A stretch of DNA of 64,000 bases from Neoscytalidium dimidiatum. Taxonomy: Eukaryota > Ascomycota > Dothideomycetes > Botryosphaeriales > Botryosphaeriaceae. Position numbers and translations under genes: made by a program. Below the pieces are notes generated by a model. The model did not search any database. It worked only from the letters and a program-made list of their open reading frames with translations, and was not told the origin of the DNA. Shown here piece after piece: positions 12,354 through 23,860 of this stretch. The stretch is taken from NCBI GenBank assembly GCA_037367355.1, contig CM074695.1, positions 2,666,001 through 2,730,000 on the forward strand, given 5' to 3'. How positions within the stretch are numbered: position 1 is the stretch's first letter; each line of letters opens with the position of its first letter.

Positions 12354-15300
12354 ATGCCGGTCTCCAAACTCCCCTTCCGCCGAGCAGCTGTGCTGCCAGC
12401 CCGAATTTTGCATGTGCGGCCCCCGCCGAACATTTTCGTTCCTTTGCGCCCGCGCTCCACCTTCAAATCTCTGGCGCTGAGCACCTCATCCTCACCTTCG
12501 CTCTTCGCCGGCTCCCGCCATTTTTCCTCCAGCCCCGTCACCATGGTCGCCGCAAAGATCGATGGCAACCAGATTGCCAAGAGCATCCGCGAGCGCCTGC
12601 ACGAGGAGATTCGTCAGAAGCAGCAGAGCAATCCCCGCTACCGCCCTGCTCTGCGCATTATCCAGGGTGTGTTGCCTGCCCCGCGCTGCCCCAACCTAAG
12701 ACCACCGCGAGCTAACTACTGTGGACAGTCGGCGACCGCTCTGATTCGAGTAAGTGGCTGCGACGCCCCCCCGCAGCTTGCGCTCAGCTCAATTGACTGG
12801 TGTAGGTACCTATGTGCGCATGAAGCTCAAGGCCGCAGAAGAGGTATGACTCCACTAGCACCACCAGCACCACCCTCACACCACGCCAATCCTTCACCAG
12901 CCGAGCGCGCGCTGACTCTCCCTCCAGTCCGGCATCGACTGCAAACTCGAGAAATTTCCTGAGGACATCAGTGAGGCGGAGCTGCTGCACAAAATTACCC
13001 AGTTCAACAACGACCCCGCCATCCACGGTATCCTCGTCCAGCTACCCGTTCCCAAGCATATCTCCGAATACAACGTCACCTCTGCGGTCGCCGAGGAGAA
13101 AGATGTGGACGGTTTCGGTGTTGCGAATATCGGCGAGCTTGCCAAGCGCGGCGGCCGCCCTCTGTTTACGCCTTGCACGCCCAAGGGCGTCATGGTGCTG
13201 CTCGAGAGCACCGGCGTGGACATCAAGGGTAAGAATGCCGTGGTTATTGGCCGGAGTGACATAGTTGGCAGCCCTGTGAGCTATCTGCTGAAAAATGCCG
13301 ATGCCACCGTTACTGTCTGCCACTCCAAGACCAAGGACCTGCCTGGGGTCGTCAAGAACGCCGACATTGTGGTTGCTGCCATTGGCAAGGCTGGCTTTGT
13401 CAAGGGCGATTGGATCAAGCCTGGCGCTGTTGTCATTGACGTTGGCACCAACTATATTCCTGATGAGACCAAGAAGTCCGGCCAAAGGCTCGTCGGTGAC
13501 GTCGATTTCGACTCGGCTGCACAGGCCGCCTCCCACATCACTCCTGTCCCTGGTGGCGTCGGTCCTATGACGGTTGCCATGCTGCTCCAGAACGTCGTTG
13601 ACTCGGCAGACCATTACTTTGAGGAGCAGAGATCCCGTCACGTCACCCCTCTGCCGCTCAAGCTTCAGCAACCCGTTCCCTCTGATATTGCAATTTCTCG
13701 CGCTCAGCAGCCTAAGCTCATCAACAAGGTTGCCGAGGAGGTCGGCATTGCCAAGCACGAGCTCGAGCCCTACGGCGCGTACAAGGCCAAGGTGGATCTG
13801 ACGCTCCTCAAGCGTCTCGAGCACCGTCGGGATGGTCGCTACGTTGTGGTCACCGGTATCACGCCCACTCCGCTCGGTGAAGGCAAGTCAACTACCACCA
13901 TGGGTTTGACTCAGGCGCTCGCTGCTCACCTGGGTCGTGTGTCATTCGCCAACGTGCGCCAGCCCAGCCAGGGCCCGACTTTCGGAATCAAGGGCGGCGC
14001 GGCCGGTGGTGGATACAGTCAGGTCATTCCTATGGATGAGTTCAACATGCATTTGACCGGCGATATCCATGCTATCACCGCTGCCAACAACTTGCTTGCT
14101 GCTGCCATTGAGACGAGGATATTCCACGAGAACACACAGAAGGACGGTCCTCTTTATAGGCGTCTGGTACCCACCAAGAAGGGCAAGAGAGAATTTGCCC
14201 CTGTCATGTTCCGCCGTCTGAAGAAGCTTGGTATCAATAAGACTAACCCTGATGATCTGACCGAGGAGGAGATCCGTCGCTTCGCCAGACTGGATATTGA
14301 TCCCGAGACCATCACTTGGAGGCGAGTGCTCGATGTTAACGACAGGCATCTGCGCGGTGTCACCGTCGGCACTGCTCCTACTGAGAAGGGTCAGACCCGT
14401 GAGACTGGCTTTGATATCTCCGTTGCCAGCGAGTGTATGGCTGTACTCGCTCTTAGCAATGACCTTGCCGATATGCGCGAGCGCCTCGGCCGCATGGTCG
14501 TTGCCAGCTCCCGCAGCGGCGAGCCTATCACCGCGGATGACATTGGCGCCGGCGGTGCCCTCACTGCCTTGATGAAGGATGCTATCAAGCCCAACCTCAT
14601 GCAGACTCTTGAGGGTACTCCCGTATTCGTCCACGCCGGTCCTTTTGCCAACATCTCCATTGGTGCTTCGTCCGTCTTGGCCGACAAGCTTGCACTGAAG
14701 CTCGCTGGTACCGAGCCTGACGAGGACCACAGCAGTAAGACTGGTTTCGTCGTCACCGAGGCTGGTTTCGACTTCACCATGGGTGGTGAGCGTTTCTTCA
14801 ACATCAAGTGTCGCTCTTCTGGCCTTGTTCCCGATGTTGTTGTCATCGTCGCTACCGTTCGCGCCCTCAAGGTTCACGGTGGTGGCCCTGAGATCACACC
14901 TGGCGCTCAGCTACCTGAGGTCTACCGGACCGAGAACGTGGAGGTTCTCCGGAAGGGTTGTGTCAACCTGAAAAAGCACATCTCCAATGCGAAGCAGTTT
15001 GGTGTTCCCGTTGTTGTTGCCATCAACCAGTTCGAGACCGATACCGAGGCCGAAATCGCAGTCATCAGGGAGGAGGCTCTGGCCGCTGGTGCCGAGGATG
15101 CCATCAAGTCGAACCACTGGGCCGAAGGTGGCAAGGGTGCCGTTGAGCTGGCTAAGGGCGTTATCGCAGCCAGCGAGAAGCCCAAGGACTTCAAGCTGCT
15201 GTATGATCTCGAGGGGTCGGTTCAGGATCGTATCGAGCGAATTGGTAAGATCATGTATGGCGCGGACAAGGTTGAGTTCAGCGAACTTGCCCAGAAGAAG

Positions 15301-15620
15301 GTCGACACCTACGTCAAGCAGGGATTCGGCAACCTTCCCATCTGCGTTGCAAAGACGCAGTACAGTCTGTCGCACGACCCTGCTCTCAAGGGCGCCCCGG
15401 AAGGCTTCACTGTCCCCATCCGTGACGTCCGCATGGCCGCTGGTGCCGGATACCTGTAAGTGATTTGGCGATGGATTACCCCTGAGTGTCTGTTACTAAT
15501 CAACCTGGCAGGTACGCTCTCGCTGCCGACATCCAGACCATCCCTGGTCTCCCCACCGCCCCCGGCTACCTCAACGTCGATGTCGACTCTGAGACCGGCG
15601 AGATCGATGGTCTGTTTTAA
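12354..15620 (+). CDS. ADE3/MIS1 family: C1-tetrahydrofolate synthase (trifunctional)
   Basis: Trifunctional folate enzyme (MTHFD1 type) with methylene-THF dehydrogenase, methenyl-THF cyclohydrolase and formate-THF ligase activities. It supplies 10-formyl-THF for purine and formyl-Met-tRNA synthesis. Exons 12354-12666, 12729-12749, 12806-12843, 12928-15455 and 15512-15620 join in phase to 1002 aa. The dehydrogenase/cyclohydrolase half has [20 protein letters not shown], with the catalytic Lys region rebuilt across three introns, plus [20 protein letters not shown] and PGGVGPMT. The ligase half starts near [19 protein letters not shown], the ATP loop. The first ATG (12354) gives an Arg-rich presequence ([16 protein letters not shown], then RHFSSSP). 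The in-frame ATG at 12543, in a good context (CACCATGG), gives a 939-aa form without it. Start choice may therefore yield mitochondrial and cytosolic enzymes. Confidence 0.96.
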
Positions 15621-17110
15621 GCTGATACTCCCTGCATGGATCGTTATCTTCAGCTTCATCTCTGTATTTGGTTCTATGTCCGCACTCTTAACAGTGCATG
15701 GTTTCGTTTCGTATCGCGGCATTCCTTGTATAAATGTTCTCATGTAACGCCTTCAACGTCGGCCTCGGTAAAGATGCCCAGGGCTCCGGATCAGTAAAAG
15801 TGCTTCCTCAACAAGCAACGGGTGTCTGGAGTTTGAGCAATAATGAAAAGACAAAAAGGTTTTGTAAGGTTCTATTGGTCAGGAGGACGAGTAGGATACA
15901 CAGACGCGCGGCTTTAACGCTGCTAGATACCCTTGGTGGGCTTATATGCCGCTTCATCAGCGACTCGGGGAGATAGAAAGAAAGGAAATCTTCATCATAC
16001 GAGCCCCGGCTTCTCTTCTTGATCTATCTTGCGGAGTACGCCACGCTTCTTACCCTGTTCTAGTCAGTGCATGGACTAGGTGTGGATTTCGTCTGCGAAT
16101 CAACGATGGCAGCATAATCTTGACAGAAGGAATCGCGTGTGGCGGAGCTGGACTCCATCAGGCGTCTCGTCTTTCCCGCATGTTCCATAGTAGATGACCA
16201 TCCGGTAGCGCAAGGAATGTTGCAGCCGATGGCCACCAAATGCCGCGGGAGGGCCAATTAGGTCAGCGAGGAAGAGAAAAAACCTGGCTAAAGAAATTTC
16301 CAGTAAACCAGCTCTCGTATACATCATGATGAAGGCCTTTATGTGATGAAAATCTCTTGACTTCGTGGTTCGTACTCTCAGGTGAGCATGAATTTCCGAA
16401 TGTCCCAAAACGGCCGACCATCCGGCGTGCCATCAGCCCTGTACAGCTGCGTCAGTTGGGTGTTGATCGCCTCGTAACTGCGAATATCGGAGGGCCTTAC
16501 CAGTCAACACTCCGTCATGCAAAACGAGTGCCGCCGGTAACCGAGCGCCAGCCCCCGCAAATGAACCCACAATTCGCTCAGGAACCCAGACGGTCGGTCC
16601 GTGCCGCCGTGCAAAAATTTGCTAGCTCACCACCACAGCACTCCTTGGAGGCTTCAGGGCAGTTACTGTTACGCGAAAGTTGAGCGCTTTAGAAGTGGCC
16701 AAAAAGTCAAATGTCAGGAGAGAAGAGTGGTTCAAGCCTCGCTGCATGCGGGGGATGAACGAGGACCCTATCTGGAGCCCCAGATCGATGTGGGGGTGCA
16801 TTGTCAATCCGATGGCTTCCATCGTCTGCCCAGGGAGCAGTGCCGTCCGGGGGCGAAGCTACTGATTGAGTGCGGTCGGTCCGTAACCGTTGCACTGACT
16901 GATCCCAACCGCAAATGGTCGTCTACCAAAGCTCCTAGCGGAACATCTTACGTTTGCTACCTATAAGACCTTCAATCTCTTCCTGCTTCTCAACCATTGT
17001 CGTCGTCATCGTCATCGCCGGCCGATTGCAATTCGTGGCCACTACAGGAACCATTTCTCTCCGGGCTACGACTCGCTGCCATCCCTGTTTCCGGCCCTCC
17101 ATCAGCAACC
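15621..17110. other. Intergenic region upstream of amino-acid permease
   Basis: About 1.5 kb with no supported gene. It contains the 3' flank of the C1-THF synthase gene and the promoter and leader of the permease. Open frames between 15734 and 16966 are short and overlap on both strands. The leader just upstream of the permease ATG (16970-17100) is pyrimidine-rich with TCATCGTCGTC-like repeats. Confidence 0.45.
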
Positions 17111-18978
17111 ATGGCCTCCTCACCACCGGCCCACGAGGGCACAGTCCTACCCAAGAGCTCTCACGAATCGCTGCCGAACTATGTTTACGACGAGAAGGAG
17201 GGCGGTGATGTGATCCGGATCCCCCAGACAGCACAGGCGGCGTACAAGGGCATCTTCTCGCCCCGGCGCATGCAGGTCATCGCCCTGGGTGGCTCCATCG
17301 GCAGCGGTCTTTTCATCACCACGGGGCGCGGTCTGTCCACCGGCGGCCCTGGCGGCTTCGTCTTCGGCTACGGCTACGTCGCCATTCTGGTATGGTGTGT
17401 GCTGCAGCTGCTCACCGAAATGACCATCGCCTTTCCCGTTTCCGGCAACCTGTTCGAATATGCGGACAGGTGGGTGGACCCGGCCCTGGCCTTCGCGGCT
17501 GGCTTCGCGGAGTGGATCGGCTGGACTGCCGTGTGCGCGGCCGAGGCAACTATGTTCACGGTGTTGATCAACTACTGGGCCGATGGGCGCGTGCATGATG
17601 CTGTGTGGTGTAAGTTTCGTCACTGTCTGAAGTTTCGGAAAGGTTGTGGTTCCTCTAACGTCCGTTTCTTGTTTCAGTGACCATCTTCCTCATCATCGTT
17701 TTCGGTTTGTTCTTCCTTCCTAGCAAGGCGTTTGCGTGGTTCGAGTACTGCACCTCGCTGGTTAAGGTTGTTGCGTTCTTGACCATTTTCTTCTCCTCCA
17801 TTGCCATCATGGCCGGTGGTGGCCCCAACGGCCGCGTCCACACTGGCGAGACCTGGAGGGATTATACGAAGTTCAAGAACGGCTTTGCGGTAAGTGTTCC
17901 ATAACATAATGTTCTTGAGGGTCCCTTTCTAATACTCCACATCAGGGCATTGCGCAGTGTATGATGCTGGCTTGCTGGGCTTACGGTGACCAAGTCTTCA
18001 TCGGTATCATGGGTGGTGAGGCCTTCTTCCCTCGCCTTGCCATGGCCCGCGCCTGCAAGATGGTTACTGGTCGCATGTTCATCATTTATATGACCTCCGT
18101 CATGTGGATCTCGCTCCTTGTCCCCTCCGACGATTCCCGTCTGTACGGCGGATCCTCGACGACCGCTTCTCCCTTTATCATCTCCATGCAGAACGCCGGC
18201 ATCACCGGCCTGCCCCATTTCCTGAACGCCGTCATCGTTGTTGGTGTTACGGCCATTGCTTGCGAGAGTATCTATATTGCATCGCGTACGCTGCGTTCGC
18301 TAGCTGCGCAGGGCCTGATTCCAAAGTTCATGGCGGCCGTCGACGATAAGGGTCGTCCGCGCTGGAGTTTGGTAGTGACGAGTGTCGTTGCCATCGTCTT
18401 GACATACATCAATCTGAGCAGTAAGCAAAATAGCCCCAATCCAAACCTCCTACGGAAAGAGGAAAGAGTAGGAGAGGCACTAACATAAATTGCTCGCACT
18501 AGGCGGCGGTGTCACTGTCTTCACCTGGTTTACCTCCATCACCTCGTCCTCCTTCTTCTCCATCTGGATCGTCCTCGTCATCGTCTCCTGGCGCTTCCGT
18601 GCGGCGCTCAAGGCGCAGAATGATCCGCTTTTCAACCAGCTCTATGCCTGGAGCGCGACTTTCTGGATCTTCACGCTCACATGGCTCGCCCTCGGATGCG
18701 CGCTCATGACGGCCGCTTGCATCTACATCGGCCTCTACCCCGTCGATGGCGACGGCCTGTCGGTCGAGTCGTTCTTCCAGTACGTCCTCGGCCTGATCCT
18801 GATCATCTGTAGCTACCTCGGCTACAAGATCATCTTCAGGACCAAGTTTCGCGACGTCAAGACGGTCGACTTGATGAGCGATCGCCGTCCGTTGTCGGAT
18901 GATGACATTGCCGAGCTGGACGCATACTACAAACAGAGCATGTACAGGAGGTTTGCGAGCTACTTCACCATTTGGTAG
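17111..18978 (+). CDS. Amino-acid permease (APC/YAT family)
   Basis: Plasma-membrane amino-acid:proton symporter of 553 aa, the usual size for fungal YAT-family permeases. Exons 17111-17609, 17678-17889, 17946-18420 and 18503-18978 join in phase. A hydrophilic amino tail of about 50 residues leads to the first helix with the family signature ALGGSIGSGLFITTGRGLS. The consensus EMTIAFPVSGN (helix 3 entry) and FAEWIGWTAVCAAEA follow. Later helices include CWAYGDQVFIGI and IACESIYIASRTLRSLAAQG, the latter a strong YAT signature. The carboxy tail is cytosolic, acidic then basic. It lacks specificity-determining features that I can read, so the preferred amino acid is unknown. The ATG at 17111 was chosen because it is the first after a long pyrimidine-rich leader and opens MASSPPAHEG. 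Confidence 0.93.
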
Positions 18979-19741
18979 ACGGCGATGTACATACTAGCAT
19001 AAAATTAGAAAGGATCGAGCTACCGGAAGCCCTGATCTGTGGTGTAGTATTTTCTTTTCATGGCAAAGGGATGTACAACATTTGCGTACGGGACACCGGA
19101 AGTCCCTTGGCTTGGGGCAACTCATGATAGGAATGGCGGAAATGATCTCGATGAGATTCACACGTACACAATGAATAAGAAGCACGATCTTTTGACGAAC
19201 ACACGCATGCAGAAATTCGCATCATTGTACCTTTTGCTCGTTTAGGCTTGATCAGCAGGAAATCGTTTCCCTTTGCATTGAGGTCTTTCGCTACCGACAT
19301 TGTGGCGTTGAAGTGGCAATATATTGCTTTTCGTTTCTTCTGCCCAACATGCAGCAGATCTGAGACTATCCTCGGAAAATAGTCATTGGGGGCCGGCACT
19401 AGAGTTTGCTTCATCCTGCGCACGCGCATACCTGTAAGGAGAAACCTACAGCTTCAGGTAGCTCTCTTCAGTGCGACTGCTTCATTTCCACCCAGCCCGC
19501 ACAAAGTATTTGCCCCATCCAGGTCTTCAATGCGTGTTCCATAAGGAGAAAAGTAGTGCAACGAGTGCACCGCTGCCTCGTCCGTAGCCAGCTGAAGTAC
19601 TTGCATACCGCCCTTTGGCGGGGTTCCAACTCCCAGGTTGCATTTAGCTCATGTCCTCCACCGCCACCGATGCGAGAACACTGTTATGTCATCGCGCTGC
19701 CCGTGCTGTGACACAACTCTCTTTTAGCGCAATACTGCACC
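18979..19741. other. Convergent intergenic region
   Basis: About 760 bases between the 3' ends of the permease gene (+) and the Rbp95-like gene (-). It would contain both 3' UTRs and polyadenylation signals. Short open frames here have no recognisable features. No gene is supported. Confidence 0.5.
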
Positions 19742-21220
19742 TCAGTCACTGTCACTGCTGTCGCTGCCGCTGCCGTCGCTGCCGTCGCTCTCATCCTTCT
19801 TCGCCTTCTCTATCGTGTTCCTCTTCTTGCCTCCATTCCCAGAGTCCGATTCAGATTCCGATTCAGAACCGCTTTCACTGCTGGATTCGTCGGAATCCGA
19901 GCCAGAACCGGAGTCCGAGTCGGAGTCAGAATCAGAATCAGAGCTAGGGTCTTCCGAACTGGAGGAGACAACAGAGCTCTCATCGCTGGAGCTGTCTTCA
20001 TCACTGCTGCTCGAATCGTCACTGCTGAAGTCTTGGGTGCGGGCCTTCCTGGGACGAGACCGCTTCTTGTTGCTTTCTTCGGAAGCCTCAACCTCCTTCA
20101 GCGGCTGAACATGCTTGCTGACGGTGGCAGGTGGCACTTCGACGTCGCCAAGAGCCCTTAGCACCTGCTCGGCGCGGCGACGATTCGCTTCGTGTTGTCT
20201 GAAATCATTGCTCTCGCGGTAGCGCTTCTCGGCATTGTCGAGCTGCTTCTTAAGACTGGCGTCAGCAGCAGCCTTGCGGTTGGCAGAGTCGTCCATAGAC
20301 ATGGTCTCGCTTTCTTGAAGGACTTTTTCTGCTTCTTGCTTGAGCAGATAGCGCGCGTTGGTGCCTTTTAGGCCAGCGATGTAGGCTTCGACGGCCGGAT
20401 CAAATGATTCCGGTATACGGTAAAGGTTGAAGAGATTCTTGAGCAGATCGATCTGGTTCTTCTTGTTGAATTTCCAGTTCGAGCGGTCCGAGTGGTACTG
20501 TTGCAGGTAGGTGACGTAGGGTGGTAGCTGCTTTGCTTGTTGCGCGGCTTCGGCAGCCCTGGCGGCATTTCGCTGTTCCTTCTTCACCTTCTTGAGCTCC
20601 TTCTTGGAAGGCGCCTTTGACTCGTTGGCTAGTTCGGCGCCTTCTGCTTCGAACTCGGTGCTGGGCACTATGGAGTCCTCGCTTGTTGAGCCATTTTGGG
20701 AGCGCGCCCACGCCTTGAAAAGCTGTTGACCGCTGTCACCGTCGGACTTTTTGGTATCCGGTGTGAAGCTCACGGACTTCTTTCGCTTGAGGGTCCTGGC
20801 TGGGGTGGAGAGGGCCGCTTCTGTTTCTTGGCTTCCCGCAGAGGCTGGTTCCTCGGCGGTCCTATCTGGGAGAGCCGCAGTATCCTTGGACTTCTTCTCC
20901 CGCTGTTTCTTCTTTTTGTCCTTCCTCTCCTTCTTGGATGGCTTTTCTGAGATTGACGCTGGCTGATCAGGTGCAGGGCCGCCTTCAGTCTGCTCATGCT
21001 TTCTCTTCTTGGACTTTTTGGAAGGTGTCTCCTCGGACGGGTCGCTTGATTGGTTGGCTCCGGTACTTCCGGCTTTCAACTCATCCCGAGATCTCTTTTT
21101 GGAAGCAGAAGCTTGCTCGGGAGCGGTTGCCGCGGGACTTTCGTCATTCGCATACTTGAGCTTGAGACCCAGCTTCTTCCACGCTGGCAAGCGCGGAGTG
21201 GATTCCGAAGTTGGCGCCAT
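19742..21220 (-). CDS. RBP95: WKF-domain nucleolar protein (Rbp95/C7orf50-like)
   Basis: Intronless 492-aa protein. The WKF domain lies at about residues 240-310, with the naming motif as SNWKFNKKNQ followed by LLKNLFNLYRIPESFDPAVE and LKGTNARYLLKQ. Yeast Rbp95 (YCR016W) and human C7orf50 carry this domain. Rbp95 binds 25S rRNA during early 60S assembly, so a nucleolar ribosome-biogenesis role is the likely one. The amino half is Lys-rich with several basic patches (KKSKKRKH, KKDKKKKQREKK). The carboxy tail, over 100 residues, is almost pure Ser/Asp/Glu, a nucleolar-type acidic tract. I start at the ATG 21218-21220 (MAPTSESTPRLP), because TPRLPAWKKLGLKLK looks like the conserved amino end. 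An upstream in-frame start at 21475 would add 85 atypical residues. Confidence 0.85.
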   Translation of the reverse strand: MAPTSESTPRLPAWKKLGLKLKYANDESPAATAPEQASASKKRSRDELKAGSTGANQSSDPSEETPSKKSKKRKHEQTEGGPAPDQPASISEKPSKKERKDKKKKQREKKSKDTAALPDRTAEEPASAGSQETEAALSTPARTLKRKKSVSFTPDTKKSDGDSGQQLFKAWARSQNGSTSEDSIVPSTEFEAEGAELANESKAPSKKELKKVKKEQRNAARAAEAAQQAKQLPPYVTYLQQYHSDRSNWKFNKKNQIDLLKNLFNLYRIPESFDPAVEAYIAGLKGTNARYLLKQEAEKVLQESETMSMDDSANRKAAADASLKKQLDNAEKRYRESNDFRQHEANRRRAEQVLRALGDVEVPPATVSKHVQPLKEVEASEESNKKRSRPRKARTQDFSSDDSSSSDEDSSSDESSVVSSSSEDPSSDSDSDSDSDSGSGSDSDESSSESGSESESESDSGNGGKKRNTIEKAKKDESDGSDGSGSDSSDSD

Positions 21221-21591
21221 GCTAGCTGACACTCGGGGGTATTCTGAGCCTGTAGAGAGCAGCGGAGGAGCCAGACGACAGCGCGGGAGGGGTTTTCTCA
21301 GCTGGTGTTGCCAGGACGGAAGGTGTAGAAAAATTCCAAAAGCGACGCTGATTGGCTGGAATGGGAGGCGGCGGCGGCGATCATGGGCAAGGTGGCCCAT
21401 GCTCTCTGGTCGCCTCGCACCTGGCTGGCAGGCTCCGACAGCAACGCGTTCGTTGACAGAGCTCGACAGCTCCAACTACCACCACCAACCCTCCTCGCTC
21501 TCTCCATCTCAGCTTGCATTTCCCCCCAACGACAGTCTAGACCCTTCATCGCTGCAGCTGAGTCGCCCGTTCGCTTCACATATAAGCCGCC
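21221..21591. promoter_or_regulatory. Bidirectional promoter of RBP95 and SCL1
   Basis: 371 bases separate the two divergent start codons, so both genes must draw on this interval. It contains a GGTGGC core at about 21390, which is the centre of the yeast proteasome control element GGTGGCAAA. The trailing AAA is missing (GGTGGCCCA), so the match is weak. A TATAAG lies 10 bases upstream of the SCL1 ATG, too close to act as a TATA box. Confidence 0.45.
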
Positions 21592-22827
21592 ATGTCTGGT
21601 ACGTCGCTGCATCCCAACCCGTCCACCGCCGTGAGAGCTTCCCGAGCTGACACTCGACCGCCCAACAGGAAGCGCAGGCTACGACAGACACATTACCATC
21701 TTCTCCGATCAAGGTCGTCTGTACCAAGTCGGTACGTACATTGCTCCACCCCGCCCCCGCCGGCCGACCCAGCTCCGCCTTGCATGAAGGGCGACTTCGA
21801 AGGGCACATGCACATGACAGGAGGCTGACGGGACTGGTGCGACATCACAGAGTATGCATTCAAGGCTATCACTGCGGCAAATATCACGTCAGTGGGCGTG
21901 AAAGGCAAGGACTGCGCAGTTGTCCTGACCCAAAAGAAGGTTCCCGTACGTGCGCTGCATTCACTGCCGCCCGCAATGCCAGGCTTGCCTCTGACACCAG
22001 CCTATGTAGGACAAGCTCATTGAGCCCTCGTCGGTTTCCTATGTCTTCAAGCTTTCGCCCTCGGTTGGCTGCGTCATGACGGGCTCGATCGCCGATGCCC
22101 GTGCCTCGGTCATGCGTGCACAGGGCGAGGCGGCCGAGTTCAGGTACAAGTACGGCTACGAGATGCCCTGCGACGTGCTGGCGAAGCGGATAGCGAACAT
22201 CAGCCAGGTCTACACTCAGAGGGTAAGTGATATATTAGAATGGTGGGGTCGGTTCACAGGGACTGCACCAGGTACGGGAAGCGTCGGGGCAATCGGCGGC
22301 ATGTCGCGCGTCTTGCTCGACGCCCACGTGCGGAAACTTGCTTGGCCTTTTCGTGCTGATGCGATTCAATGCCCAATCCCCTTGAACCGACTTTGGGATA
22401 GTTGGTGCTGTGGTGATGCTGATCTGATTGCGATGTGCAGGCTTACATGCGACCGCTCGGCGTCGCTATGACGCTGATCTCGCTCGACTCGGAATTTGGA
22501 CCTCAGCTGTACAAGTGCGATCCGGCAGGCTACTACGTCGGTTACAAGGCGACTGCATCCGGGCCGAAAACGCAGGAGGCGCTCAACTTCCTCGAGAAGA
22601 AGCTGAAGAACCGCGACTGCGCCGAGGGTGATTGGAAGGACGTGGTGGAGCTGGGCATCTCGACTCTGAGCCAAGTGCTGAGCGTCGACTTCAAGAAGGG
22701 CGAGCTGGAGATCGGAATCGTGGGTGGACCGCGCGCCGACGGACAGCCGGGCACCGACCCGGAGTTCCGCGTGCTCAGCGAGGACGAGATCGACGAGCGG
22801 TTACAGGCTATTGCAGACAAGGACTGA
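21592..22827 (+). CDS. SCL1: 20S proteasome subunit alpha-1 (Scl1/PSMA6)
   Basis: Subunit of the outer alpha ring of the 20S proteasome, 254 aa (yeast Scl1 is 252). Five exons join in phase: 21592-21598, 21669-21731, 21851-21945, 22010-22222 and 22441-22827. The first exon is only seven bases (ATGTCTG) and joins to give [19 protein letters not shown]. The alpha-subunit amino-terminal signature continues LYQVEYAFKA, with an intron between Val and Glu. Further markers are [42 protein letters not shown] and [18 protein letters not shown], all diagnostic for alpha-1/PSMA6. No catalytic Thr is expected in an alpha subunit. It is arranged head-to-head with the ribosome-assembly gene RBP95. Confidence 0.96.
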
Positions 22828-23860
22828 GCGAGACAGCGGCGTTCATGGGCTTCGCGAGCGTTGAATGGGGCGCAGTGAGGTCAGGCCGAGGGCTTCGCGG
22901 TGGACAGGGGTGGGACTCTCGGGAATCTGGTGCGACTGTTTGTGCGCATCATCCGCACAGGGCGGTTCAGCCGCAACGGGGGTCATGTATGTATCGGTAG
23001 CTCTCTTTCGGCCACGCAGAACCCATTCAGCTCGGATCAGTCCCTTTTCGCTCAGCGCATTCCCGTATTGGAGCAACTCACAGATACACAGCCAGCGTGG
23101 CGGGCCTGCGCACGCGCAGCAGCGTGCCCGGCTGATGGGCGCAAGGACTGTGGTCCAGTCGCACGGCATTGCTCAAGCGATGGCGCTGCTGCTAATTTTG
23201 CGCGTGGCAGCCAATCCTCAGCCTCCAGGCGCTCTTGAGCGATAACGTGAGCGGTCGCAATGGGGCGTCGAGTCGGTGGCATTAGCTGCCTTGGGACGTG
23301 GCGGCTGGGCGTGGCGCTCACGAAGCTGACTTCGACTGCAAGCGATCCACTCCCACTGACTCTCTGCGCCCGTGACTGTGCATCGCTTTCAGCTTCCACC
23401 TCTTTTCGCGATGTGAAGATTCCCACCCTTCGTCATGGCCGCCGCCGATCTGAACTAACCCCCTCCCCTGCGTCGCTGAACGTCCGCGCCATCGCCCAGC
23501 TGGTCAAGCCCCCCCGTCCGCGCTGAGAGACAGGGCTCCACTGCCCACTGCCGTACCATGCTCGGCACGCGCGCACAGGCAGCGGGAGGAGCCATGAGCC
23601 GGACCCTTCTTGCAATGTGAAGGCGCCCGCCGTTACCTGGTTCAATCTTCCTTCGCCTGCAGCACTCTCCTCGAGTAGTGCCATGTATTCGCACCGCTTC
23701 TATAAACACCGCGGCGGCCATCCGCCTAGGTCCCAGCCGTTGAGGTTAGTCTTTCGTTGATCGCCTCTACCGCTGCTTGGCCACTACTTCTTCTCTTGCT
23801 TCCCTCGTCCCTGGTTGCTTTCCTCTTTCGTGTAATCGTAATCCTTGTTTTCTTTTCGCC
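22828..23860. other. Intergenic region
   Basis: About 1 kb of GC-rich sequence between the proteasome gene and the next gene, both on the plus strand. Open frames overlap on both strands and none has a domain, a signal peptide or a consistent exon chain. The last 150 bases before 23861 are pyrimidine-rich, as in promoters and leaders of this genome. Confidence 0.45.

Noticed and set aside
13042..14877. Long open frames on the minus strand opposite the C1-THF synthase gene (260 and 311 codons)
   Set aside because: They mirror a highly biased coding exon on the other strand and show no domain. They are antisense shadows.
21221..21475. 85-residue upstream extension of the Rbp95-like frame
   Set aside because: The added residues are unlike the family, lie inside the shared promoter, and the conserved TPRLPAWKKLG motif sits just after the downstream ATG.
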